A stretch of 64,000 nucleotides of DNA from Azolla pinnata. Taxonomy: Eukaryota > Streptophyta > Polypodiopsida > Salviniales > Salviniaceae. A program made the position numbers and the translations under genes. This document shows positions 24,701 through 36,081 of the stretch, piece after piece; position 1 is the stretch's first letter; each line of letters begins with the position of its first letter. Location of the stretch: assembly GCA_037176905.1 (NCBI GenBank), contig JBBBWG010026978.1, forward strand, positions 98,416 to 162,415, written 5' to 3'. Below the pieces are notes generated by a model. That model saw only the letters and a list, made by a program, of their open reading frames with translations, did not search any database and was not told where the DNA came from.

Positions 24701-27700
24701 TTAAGCAAGGGAATGATAATCAACATTCTCCTTCAATAATGTCTTCAATATCTGTGCTGGAAGGTCCGGGACTCCAAACAATAGGTGACCAGCTCCTGGT
24801 ACGACATGTAGGTGAACCCATGGAAGCTTTCTCTTCACATATTGTTGAAGCATTAATGGCACTAGGAAGTCCTCATCACCATGCCAAATGTGAACAGAAC
24901 CTTCACCATTTTCAAAGGGATTCTTCAGTTCACTTGGATCAAATTCCCATCGGCCAAACATAGCCACTTGATCACGAAGCAAAGACTCGTATATTCCTTG
25001 CTGGGTAGCCTCTTTCTGCATATCTCGCTGGAAAAAACACAAATTTTTATGGTTTGTTTATCAGATCAGAAAACCCGCTTTTAACTTGTTTTACTCGCAG
25101 AAAACTTTTTTCACTCACAGAAAACGAGCAACTAGACATAACCATATCAATAGTTCAATTGGACACATAGCATTCCAGACAACTCTCAGACACTGTGAAA
25201 AACCTCAAGAGTTTAAATTTCACATATCTGCACTCGAAATGAAGCTCCTTTTCTGCTGGGCAAGGTCTGAGTTGATAAACTGGCAACTATTACTTCATGT
25301 TGACAAGAGTGAGGCAGAACATGAAAGCTTAAAGCAACGTTGCATGGATATCACAGCATAGCTATGTGCTGTTAAGCCTCCGGAAAATTATATGATGGTG
25401 GCCAATTCTGCATGCCACATCCTTGTGACTAGAAAAAAGAATTTGCCCATTACCCTAGCTGGATTCTCTCTCTACAGCCTATGTCTGTCAAATCATACAC
25501 AGACATCTACGTTCATGGATGTAAACTCAAACAGTCAAAACTTGAGACTACACACACTATCTTCTGTAAGAGACAAAACCGTTCATCTATGGGAAACACG
25601 ACCTAACAAACAACCATTAGACTTGAAATGGAGGCATACCAGCTGACAGCAGATTTTGTTTTAAAGTGTGTATAAGGAGTGTCCTTATTTACTAAAACGC
25701 CAGCTGAGCATTTTATATTCCAGGTTGAAAGGCATTGTAAGGGGAAGAAAATAGAGCAAATTTGAGTTAAAATATCCATTATCTGTGTTCATCATTTCCT
25801 ATTACTTCATGCATGATAAGGACATTTGGATATACGCCAAGTCTACCTCTTGAACTTCTAATTTATAGGCAACCAAAAATGTCTTTTGATGTTCAATGTA
25901 ATTAAAAGACGCTTGGGCACCTGGGCTGGATGTTTTGAAAATTTTCTGATGATGTCCTTGTCCATATCATTCCAAAAATCAAACCTTTGCTCTATAACAC
26001 TGGATTTCGGAAAAAATTTCTGTGTATTCCACCAATATGTGAGCACCGGTACATAATGAGCAATGCTGGTAGCAATTTGGTCTTGTAAAGGCTGTGCGAG
26101 AAAAGCCTTTAGTGACTCGGAATATGGAATACCAGACCACCAATAATTCGTAACTGGTGCCAGCATTGCAACACCAGCCAACCTATAAAAAACGAAATCA
26201 TAGCTCAGCACATTCCATTAACAAGAAGACAATGTCAAAGAATAAAAAAACACTCATTACCTATGAGGAATGTATTTGAGACATGCCCATGCAGAGTACC
26301 CTCCAATAGATGTCGCGATCACATAGAACTTATCACCCAGGTGCATGATATCAGCCAATTCTTGTATATCGAAGGCTTCGCTTTTGATAGTCCTACCAGG
26401 ATTAGGATCACTTTGCCCATATCCAGCTCTATCAAATCCAATTAAGTACACCCCAAGTTCTTCAAGGAAATCCTGGAATAGAATACAAGAAAGGAGGATA
26501 CACTACTTTCAGTGGAACTTCAGGAGATAATATTATTAGTCTACAAAGTATGCACTCACCTGGGAAACGGGAAGAAGATTAAGACGAGACTGCCCAAATG
26601 CATGAACGATCACAATCTTATGTTTTGCATGTTCTTTAGGAACCCCTGCTTCCTTATAAGCCAAGAAACGCCCATCGCTTAGTTGAATACGGGGTGCTGT
26701 GACCGGTGGACCAAAAGGTGTGCCACAAATGGCAGGAGGAGGCGGCTGTATGGCTTGGTAAAACCATGCAATGAAACTTGTCACAGCTAGGAGGAAGATT
26801 TTAAAAAATATCCCTGCAAGGAATGATCATGGATTATTGATTTCACATTGGATACATGTATTATTACAAGTTCATGATTCTTAGTGGTTCGATACTCTCC
26901 GCATCATTGCAAACATCGACCAGCTTGAAAGTATTTATCATCATCAGGGTGCACATCGAGACCTATATCGTCATGGAGGACAACCATTCAGAATTCGTTG
27001 TGGTACTGATCAAAGTTTTCTGATGCGCGCATATGCACTCACCCAACCCAAACACCCAAAAACAGGTTGTAACAGCTGTGTCGAGCTTTGACAAACCTAT
27101 ACATGTGTGTCCTTGTGTTTTGTGCTACAAGCTCCAAGCCCTGGTAGTTATTCATATTGTGGCTAGACACATTATATTCTTGGCCTAGAAAAGACCTCAA
27201 AGTCCTTGCTCCTCGGAAAAACCCTAGCTGGAATCGAGTGGAATTCTCGCTCTACAAGCCAGCTTGAATTGGCTGCGATCTGCGCATGCTCGCCTCGCAA
27301 CGAAAACGAAGACGGAACAAACGACTGGCCGAAGAGGACGAAAACAAGACGAGAAACAGCAACAGCAACAAAGAGGGCGAGCTATGTACAAGGGAGCTCC
27401 GGCACATACGGCGGCTAGACACATTACATTCTTGGCCTTGAAAAGACCTCAAAGTCCTTGTTCCTCAGAAAAACCCCCGCTGGAATCGCGCGGAATTCTC
27501 GCTCTACAATTCAGCTTGGATTGGCTGCGATCAGCGCATGCTAGCCTGATTAAGGATCTCTTAATGTTGCTAATTAGGGTTTAGGGTCGATTGGATGTCA
27601 CTAGTTAAGCTCCTGATGGCCTTGTTCGTGAGGATTTGTTTGCGTTTCTGCTTAGGCTCCTAATCACCTGATTACCAATCGATTTCCGAGCGGAAAACAA

Positions 27701-27894
27701 AGAGCGGAACAAACGAGTGGCCGAAGAGAACGAAAACACGAAACCGAGAAACAACAACAGCAACAGATTTAGGGTTGTGAGGCGTCGGGGCATTTACCTG
27801 TGCAGCAGGAGCCGCAGCATCCTCTGCTGGTGGAAGGCTTCGGGCTGCGAGTATGGGACCTAGCGGAGGCAGCAGAAACCTTCGGCGTCGCCAT
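24701..27894 (-). CDS. Alpha/beta hydrolase superfamily protein
   Basis: Five exons on the minus strand: 27894-27798, 26813-26560, 26472-26261, 26182-25921, 25027-24701; 383 residues, with all phases matching. The short first exon (MATPKVSAASARSHT, then a Cys cluster GCCGSCC) is joined to a hydrophobic helix (IFFKIFLLAVTSFIAWF), so the protein is likely a type II membrane-anchored hydrolase. Conserved stretches are APRIQLSDGRFLAYKE, IGFDRAGYGQSDPNP, the nucleophile elbow IATSIGGYSAW (Ser172), CLKYIPHRLAG, NYWWSG, the acid HGDEDFLVP (Asp328) and the base GAGH (His356). The elbow has Ala-Thr-Ser-Ile-Gly rather than Gly-x-Ser-x-Gly, a tolerated small-residue change. The family in plants includes many uncharacterised esterases, so no substrate is claimed. 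The last intron (25028-25920) is the longest. Confidence 0.93.
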
Positions 27895-28139
27895 GGCTTC
27901 GTCTCTCCCGTCGTCTCTGTCTCTGTCTCTGTCTCTGATATGATCAACTGTCGGAGATGGACTTTGTCGGTTAAAATTAGCTGGTGCAAAATTAGAAGAA
28001 GAAGAAGAAGAAGAAAGAAGAAGAAGAAGAAGAAGAAGAAGAAGAAGAAGAAGCAGATCACTTCTCACTTATCTAATTCTCACTTATCTGATTAGCTGAT
28101 AAGGGCTAGCGGTGATCGATCCGTCGAGTTGATTCATAC
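27895..28139. repeat. Hydrolase 5' flank with GAA microsatellite
   Basis: Just upstream of the hydrolase start (minus strand) are a TCTCTG run (about 27905-27940) and an imperfect (GAA)n tract at about 27993-28055. The latter lies at promoter distance. Confidence 0.85.
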
Positions 28140-28560
28140 AAGGGCCAACGGCAATCGATGTTGCCGACGATCGGTCCGTCGATCGGACTCCGATTGGCCG
28201 ATCCGTCGCTTCATAATGGCCGACGTTTCGATCTGCAGCCGAAGATCGATCGATCATCCGTTTGTCGACAATATGCTAGCGATCGAGCCATCGATATGTG
28301 GCTGAAGATCGATCATCGGTTTGTCGATAATATGCTAGCAATCGAGCGATCGATCTGCGGCTGAAGATCGACTCTCAACCCGTCGATATATGCTAGCCGA
28401 CGGATCTGCGGTTTTTGAAGATCGGTTGTCGATCTCTCAATGTATGCTACTGTGATCGATTTGCGGCTGAAAAGACCGAACATCGATCTCTCTGAATATT
28501 CCAGTGATTGATCCCAGGGAAACTTGCTTCTCTCTCCCATCTGTCCCCTGCACAATCGAT
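28140..28560. repeat. Degenerate 55-65-bp tandem repeat rich in CGATCGATC
   Basis: Blocks like CGATCTGCGGCTGAAGATCG and TTTGTCGATAATATGCTAGC recur about six times with drift. Many GATC/CGATCG palindromes result. No protein-coding signal. Confidence 0.75.
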
Positions 28561-29637
28561 CATCGACCAACTCTCTCCTCTGCCTATATATCAAGTAGAT
28601 GTAGATACCATTGCTCGTTGGCGTAGTTGGCATCGCATTCGATCCGCCGATTGAAGAGATGGTCGGTCAGTGGGATGACTGTAGATGTGCATGCCATCAG
28701 CGATGCTATAAAGCGAGTGGATGGGCCCGATCAGTCCGTGGATAAAAGACCAACCACGTGTCGATATGAGGAGAGCAGGTACGAGAGGTGTATTGCTTTT
28801 CATCTGATCCTGTCAATTCGAGTCAGCAACATACGTTCGTGCAGCAGTAAGCGAGTGGGCATTCTTCAGAAGTAATGAGCAAATGAAAATTGATTTGATG
28901 AGGGCAAGGGAGTGGAAATCACTCGATTTCAATACGCCCAAGTGAGAACTCAGAAAGGGGCAAAATAGTCGGACCATTCTAAAAGAGAATGGATAAGAGC
29001 CTTGTCTCAGATCAAGAGTCTCATCTTCGTGAAGATGAGATTCTCACCATCCTCTATCCACCGTGTATGCACTCCGTAAAAAGCAGTGTCTATGGGGTTG
29101 TAAGCAAAGCCTGAAATACCTAGCGTAGTAGGATCTTCAGATCCGTTGTTGCACGTTTAATGGATTGGGGTGAATTTCCGCATGGATGAAAGCCCTCCTT
29201 ATCGCAAACTGCAGCCCGAAGATTGGGTACCAGTGAAAGAAGATGTAAACCTGGATCGTTAGCGAGTTTAGCCGTTTCTGAACGCGGTGCATCAACACTT
29301 TGCCCCATCTAGTCAAGATTTTCGATAAAGTTGTGTGGCATGATGTCTTTGACGAAGTCCTAACAGATCTATCCCGAGTTGCAGTCGGTTGCATCATTCG
29401 TTAAACAGCAAGGCGGGTTCTAGCCGTAGCAGAAGTCGAAAGGCTGGAATTACAGGCAAGCCGATGATGAGATCGCCGCGGTGCTTTTAAAACAGGCCGA
29501 TGATCGGAATCGCGGGCCCAATGGATTTGCTTTTCAGGATGCGCAACATGGGACATAAGCCACTGAAAAAACAGAAGAAGGTCCGGAGTTTTGCAACATG
29601 CAGATTGCAGTCATGCATGCACACGTTGGATGCATAT
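28561..29637 (-). other. Unassigned region with protein-like fragments
   Basis: The minus strand holds two short stretches that read like coding sequence: about 29120-29308 (SETAKLANDPGLHLLSLVPN) and about 29020-29130 (AYNPIDTAFYGVHTRWIED). They are in different frames, with no recognisable start, splice sites or family. They may be remnants of a gene or transposon. The rest shows nothing. Confidence 0.25.
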
Positions 29638-29840
29638 ATGCGGCATGCATTTGGCATGCGTAGATGCACCGATGCATAGATGCACCGATGCATAGATGCA
29701 CAGATGCATAGATGCACCGATGCATAGATGCACAGATGCATCATGCCATGTACGTGTGGCATGTATGTCATGGTGCATTGCCTATGTGGATGGATGCATG
29801 CGTGGGCAGAACGCATGCATGCATGCATGCATGGACGCAT
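29638..29840. repeat. GATGCA-based minisatellite and GCAT palindromes
   Basis: Units of GATGCATAGATGCACC repeat through about 29660-29740, followed by an alternating (GCAT)n run near 29812-29832. Long in-frame Met/His/Cys translations here are repeat artefacts. Confidence 0.9.
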
Positions 29841-30294
29841 GTTATGCATTCATGAAACATTAGTCTGACCTCGTCCCGAGGGTGGCATGCACAAGTTTAA
29901 TAATACTAAATAATAATATTATTAAATATTGCTGTTTATTTTCTAATTTATTTTGTTAACCCCTCGATCGGAGGGCGGGGGGATTCGGGAATCAGTATTA
30001 TTATTATTATTATTAGTATTAGTATTATTATTACTATTATTAAAATCAAATAAGCTTTTCTTGTGTGGATAATATTGAATATATATATATATATATATAT
30101 ATTATATGGGGGTGGAGTTCCTGATTTCTTATTGGTCCAGTGCTGCGATTTTTTTTCTCTTTTATTTTTTCCCTATAAACAAATGATATAATGCAATAAT
30201 GGAGAGTTTTTTTTTGTGTGTTTTTTGTTTTTTGTTTTGGGGGGGCTCAATTGCCGACGAAATTTCCCTTTCTTCTTCTCCTCGAACTGTGGGG

Positions 30295-30328
<34 letters not shown>

Positions 30329-30734
30329 TATATTTATATTTATTTAACAAATAGTTAACCGATTATTTAATTCTGAATTTTTTTGAGCCTGGTTTTGTCT
30401 TCAGTTTGCATTGTTTTTCTCAATGCTCTGTTTCACTTTAATGGATAAAATGAAAGGTAAAGGATATGGATAAGGATCAGGTGCTTGTTTGGATAAAGCC
30501 CAATAAAAACGAATAATAATAATAATAATAATAACAACAACAAGAATAATAATAATAATAATACCAATAATAATAATAATAACAACAACAACAACAATAA
30601 TAATAATAACAATAAGAAATAGTAGTAAATTAGTAATAATAAGAAGAAGAGGAAATTCTGTTTGCTCCAAACCAAAGCTTTCCGTATTTCCTTAGAATAC
30701 CCCTGCCTTTTGCACCAAAACCGTTTGGGTTTTA
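29841..30734. repeat. AT-rich microsatellite block
   Basis: Contains (ATT)n at about 29998-30020, (AT)n at about 30078-30105, (TA)n at about 30297-30326 and a long TAA/CAA imperfect array at about 30512-30645. No gene. Confidence 0.9.
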
Positions 30735-30858
30735 GGATTTTAGGGTTTCTTGTATTCTATATCCACCCTCTGCATAAAAAATCAGGGCTTAGGGTTTAGG
30801 CTTTGGGTTCAGGGTTCAGGGTTCAGGGCTTAGTTAGGGTTTAGGGTTTAGTTAGGCT
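30735..30858. repeat. Interstitial plant-telomere-like repeats
   Basis: About ten TTTAGGG-like and variant (TTCAGGG, CTTAGGG) units on the plus strand. Confidence 0.85.
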
Positions 30859-32040
30859 TTATCAATAATGATAATATAATCTGCTATTTCTTATACTTAC
30901 CTCATGCCTTCTTGACTTGCTGGCTTAGCTTGACTTTGCTTGATCGCTTCCGATTGCAATCTGGTTATACATGTCGTCCTTTCGGCCTCCCTTCTTTCAT
31001 GGCCGCGACCAGTACTACCGATTGAATTCGTTTGTAATAAGAAGGTTGCCGATGCTGAATCATGCCCACGCTTCTGAACACACATACGGTCTGTTTTGGA
31101 CTTGTAAAAACTGTTCAGGCTACATGTAGTTGAAGGATCTAGCTGCTTGCACCCATTTCCGTTCGAGCCATAGCAGCAATGGCCAGTTAACGCGAGATTG
31201 CTGCCAGATTCGACCGAATACTCTATACGCAGCATCTCCGTCGTATAAGTACGCATGTATCAAATATCTGTCCAGAACGAATTCGTACGCCGACCGCTGT
31301 ATATACACTGCTGCTTACCAAATATTTATACGGGACGATTCGTATGCCCGCCATCTGTGTATTTTGCCCGACCACCAAATATTTTTATGCGGGAGCAAGT
31401 ACAGTATCAGTATGATGCGGGGAACGGGGACGTATGCATGTACGTATGTATAGGGGGCCGTATGTACGCAAGCATTCCAGAAATACACGTAGAGACGCGG
31501 ATTTGTATTTTCCTAAATACGGCGAGTTTTTTTCTTAAATACGCTGCAATATATACGCATTATAAAGGAATCGGATGAAAAAAGAAGCGTCGGAAAAGGA
31601 ATTCTATCGAGTTATTTGTATTTTATAATTCGTATTTACAGTTCATTATTTGACTGTATTTCCATATAAATACGGCCCGACAGCGTCTGAGACATGCATG
31701 CATACATTCCTTCGCTTCCATTCGTCCATTCTTCCCTTCTTCCCCGCGTCGATCCTCAGCGCACTGATGCGCTTCCGCTGAAGATCCGACAGAGACAGAG
31801 CGCGCGGAATTCAATTCTTCGCTTACGCACCATCGCCAACGGCAGTATACGGCGCTGCTGCTCGAGCAGCTCCTGATTCGGCCGTCTGGAAACGACAAAG
31901 AATTCGAGGGAATTAACGACGGATCTGATCGCCGTCGTCTTCGGCTTCAGCTGCATCCGCGTCTCCAGCTCCGATCAGTCGTAAGATTGTAATCAAGCCG
32001 CTTCTTTTGCTTCCGCGGGCTTACTACTCGAGAAATCAGT
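30859..32040. other. Intergenic and SWEET upstream region
   Basis: No gene recognised. Between about 31235 and 31420 short diverged repeats contain ACCAAATATTT, GATTCGTATGCCCGCC and similar blocks. The last 150-200 bases before 32041 are likely the SWEET promoter and 5' UTR. Confidence 0.5.
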
Positions 32041-34391
32041 ATGGAGCTCGTGTTGACCATCATCGGCATCCTAGGTAACTGAATGCAATCACGATTCTTG
32101 CTCCCAAGCGTGCTTTGTTTCATCATGCACGGAAACGGATGAGAGAAAACCGAAGAAAAATGCTTATATTGTAATCTTCAGGCGATGGTGTGTGCATGTA
32201 CTGTAATCGTCAAGAAGAATGCTTATAATCCGTTCTTGATCTTAAAGCAAGCTGAATTTGATGCCGTTTTGAGTTCCATTTGTGGTGTATCCGCGATGGC
32301 CTCCTTATATGACCTAGGGATCATGCATGCATAGACGTATCAAGATATTTTCGTTCTTGATGTTAAGTTCAGCTGATTTTCTATGGCGTGTTGGATGTTC
32401 TTTTTTGCAGGAAATATCACGGCCGTCATGTTGTTCATCTCGCCTCTGTAAGTACAAACGATCTCAGTTTGCTGAATGCTTTTCTTAATTTGGTCCGTCT
32501 GAGGATCCATGCATGCAATGGATGCGTGCATGTGCAGATGGTGCATGCACCATCGCCTTTCTCCTTTAATTACAGCTACTATTAGTACGTTTTCTTCTTT
32601 TCTGTTCTACGTTTGTGGTGCATGCAAGGGCGTAGCGTTAATTATATCATGAACCCCAGCTATGGATGCTTGTGCATGATATGCGTATTTCTGTGGTGCT
32701 TGCATCATCTGCATTGATAATATTATTAAATGACCACATTTGTACCTAGCCATCATATCATGCATGTTTGTGTGGTGCGCGTTGCAGTCATCTGCATTGA
32801 CAATAGTATAAATGGCCACGTTTGTAGTTAGCCATGGATGATTGTGCGTGGATGTATATGTGGCGATCCTGTGCCACATTGAACGGATGAATGCCTGATG
32901 ATATAAGTAATGCGATGACATTATCTGAATGTAGTGTTTGCATGTATGAACGATGGATTGGTAGACGATTCACAATCTATTAATCATCGTGATGTGGATG
33001 TAGTGGACTCTGTATGAACTATGGATTGATATAAAATTCACAATCTACCAATCACGTCTCTAGTTGGGATGTACCACATATCTAGGTTGTATGTATGCAT
33101 TTTTGTGTGCACGTATGAACCACATACACAGCCGGGATTGGATGCTTACGTATATACATGTGCGTGCATGAACTCACTCACGGTGGATGATGATAATTAA
33201 CTAGGCCAACGTTTTGGGAGATCATAAAGAAGCGTTCGTGTGGATCTTATTCTGGAGTGCCTTACGCATGCACACTCGGCAACTGCCTCATTTGGGTTTT
33301 CTACGGCCTCCCGATTGTTACCCAAAACAACATGTTGGTCATCACAATCAACGGCTTCGGTGTCGGCATGGAGACCATCTACTTGCTCATCTTCATCCCA
33401 TGCTCTATTGGAAAAGCGCGAGTAACTAACCACACTCGCACAACATACATACATATATCTCCCAATTTCCATACCTAATTGGCAATCATTATCATACAGC
33501 ATGGCATTGCATTGAATTGGATATCCGGTGCATATAAACTATGAGCATACGGTCATTATTTCTTGGGATTTGGTTTTGATGACGAGGGTGATGGATGATG
33601 ATGCCCATGGTATTGCAGGTGAAAATGATTGCCACCATCTTCATCATTCTTGTGTTCTACGGTGTGATGATAGCACTTGCTCTCACTGTGCTTCCGGCCG
33701 GTAAGCGTGAACTGTTCGTAGGAACCATCGCAGCTGTACTCAACACAGCCATGTATGCGGCACCCTTGTCGGTCATGGTAACTCCACTCTTCTTCAAACA
33801 TTTATACTTTTCCAATGTGTAATAATTTGGAGATGTTAAAAACTATTGTTTGATTCGTTGGTAAAATGTTTGGCTGATGCTAACTAATGGGTATTATCTT
33901 CTCTATTCCTTTTTGTTTTCACATATAATTCGGATCACAAACTTCAATAGAAATTGGTGATCCAAACCAAGAGCGTGGAGTCCATGCCATTCCTCTTGTC
34001 CCTGTGCACCCTCATCAACTCGTGTCTATGGGCAGTTTATGGAATTATAAAGATGGACCCCTTCATCATAGTAAGCAAATGCTTTGCTCACCTATATCCT
34101 AATGTCCTTATGAATGAATACTCACTCAGCGAAGGCTTAATTACGCACCAACATCACGCCTTTTTATGGCTTTCATTAAATCTTTTTTCTTTACGTGATG
34201 CTTCCTAGATTCCAAATGCCTTGGGAGTTCTCTTCGGCATCTTGCAAATTGTATTATACGGAATCTACCGCAAGCATGCGAAATCGGTGGCCAAGCATAT
34301 CGACATCGACAAAAACGTCAATGGTACCCAGACAAATGGAAGAACAATCGGTCTAGTAGAGAAACCAAGAGAAGTTGCAAGCAATGTTTGA
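32041..34391 (+). CDS. SWEET: SWEET sugar transporter
   Basis: Bidirectional sugar uniporter with two MtN3/saliva triple-helix bundles and seven membrane helices. Six exons: 32041-32074, 32411-32447, 33205-33421, 33619-33777, 33951-34070, 34209-34391; 249 residues, all phases matching. The start MELVLTIIGILGNITAVMLF matches helix 1, followed by the conserved SPLPTFWEIIKK, SYSGVPYACTLGNCLIWVFY (conserved Asn and Trp of helix 3), TKSVESMPFLLSL and TLINSCLWAVYG (the second conserved Asn and Trp), and PNALGVLFGILQIVLYGIYR. A hydrophilic tail of about 40 residues follows. Length is typical. Clade and cargo (hexose or sucrose), and plasma membrane versus tonoplast, cannot be assigned. Intron 2 (32448-33204) is repeat-rich. 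Confidence 0.95.
32690..33060. repeat. Tandem duplications inside SWEET intron 2
   Basis: A unit of about 105 bp (CATCTGCATTGATAATATTA ... TAGCCAT) recurs at about 32706-32754 and 32791-32837. A second unit (GTATGAACGATGGATTGG ... CACAATCTA) recurs at about 32943-32979 and 33013-33049. Many GCATGCA palindromes also lie between 32325 and 32640. Confidence 0.7.
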
Positions 34392-36081
34392 GAACCAAAC
34401 CCACTATAACAAAAGGTTTACTGCACTACTTTTTTGGGATGTTGGGATGCGCTGCTATTATCAAGTAGATTGGAAAGTGGCCCCTCGTAATTAACTAGTC
34501 GGGCATCAAGTAGGTTCTATTTTGCACTTTTTGTTGGCTCGGTTTCAACATAAATCGAGATTTCTCCGTTGCGAAATCGCACATTTTGCATGCTCACGTG
34601 TGGGATCTGCTTAAATTACTAAATAAAAACCTATGTGGTGCCCCCATGTGTAACATATATGGTTTTTTTTCACAGTGAATTGCAATGGTCATATGCTAGC
34701 AAGCAAATCTGTTCTCCTACTTTATGATCACAAACATTTCTCTATCCGATTTGGTTAATGTATTGGGTGTTTCCATAACAATAAAATTGATAGTGTGGCA
34801 CTGAAGTTTGTGTCAATGTTGCGAAATGATCCTACAAAAACTCCACAAACATGGCACTCGGTTAGCATCATGATAACCCTGTTTTATGAATTCTAAAATC
34901 TGTCAATTATCTTCGTTCATCCAATGAATTGAATATCAACTTGGATATGCATGACCTTATGATTCATGATGCCGACCATCAACAAATTAGTGAAATCGCT
35001 TCTCTTTGCTAAATCTTAGATGACTAGCATGGATTTGAGTTTTGATGTCTCGTTTTCCCAATACCAAGCATTCGACACATAATTATTAATAAGCTTCTAA
35101 GTCTAGTTTGGCATGCAGCCATTGCTACCCCGTTGGATCACAAATCGGAGTTTGTCGGGAGGGCATGTTGACGATATTGTAACACCAAAATTGGGACATG
35201 TTTGAGATGTCAGACTTGATTACTAGCACGCATTTTAGACAAGGTAGCTATTATGGTTAGACAATGTACAGCCAAATTCATTCTACATCTGGGCAATCTA
35301 ACCATCTCTCTTATGTGCATGGAGCACGGAGCGATTTGCATGAAGGATGAATGTCCCAACTACCAACTTGTTATTTGCATATATTGCTCAGCAATCAAAC
35401 GCACCATTTGGGGTTCGACGAGCAAACTCTTCACGGTGCATACATTCATCATGTCTTGAGTTTGAGTCAACACACATACACCTTTCGCCTCGCAAGCTCA
35501 GCTGAAACCCAAGCCTATAGCTTTTCTCAGCACGATCACGCTTCGCATCATGAACCCATTTGCTTGTGCTTGTTTTGTTCACCTTTAGGTGGTTTAGGCA
35601 GGCTCCAAAATCTGGTTATTGCCATCGCTGCATCCATCAATGTTCTTCGCTCATCGACGTTTCGCGGAGCCAACGCTGTTCTGATTTTTTGTACGATTCC
35701 TTCACACTCTCGCTATTCTCTTCATTAAACATCGGGATTTGCCATGAAACCATCGAGCTTCCATCCCGGATTTCGGCTCGATCCATGTTCTTACTCCTGC
35801 GACATATTTCTTTCCCTTGATCATGGTTTTGGTCGGGCAAATTTGTTCTGCAGATTTGTTCTTGGCAATTGAACCGAGGTCTCCGAAGTTGAGACATATG
35901 AATTTTGTAAATGTAAAATTTAATCTCCCTCATCTTCTTCTTCACACACCAATTCCTGCCCTCGCTGTTTCTCTGCTGCATTCTCTGTGTTGGATCGATC
36001 ACTCGCTCACCGGGGGCTGCTGTTTTGCACCGCACAATCGGCAGAACACAATCAGCCGCAATCCTCAACGCAATCAGCTCT
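34392..36081. other. Intergenic, no gene recognised
   Basis: SWEET 3' UTR and the upstream region of the short PPR gene. Only short open frames without family motifs. Confidence 0.5.

Noticed and set aside
28140-28560. Possible CRISPR-like spaced repeats
   Set aside because: Units drift continuously, with no constant repeat and unique spacers; this is a eukaryotic minisatellite.
29487-29849. Met/His/Cys-rich minus-strand open frame
   Set aside because: Translation of the GATGCA minisatellite; no start context or family.
30401-30675. Ile/Leu-rich minus-strand frames resembling membrane segments
   Set aside because: Translation of the TAA/CAA microsatellite.
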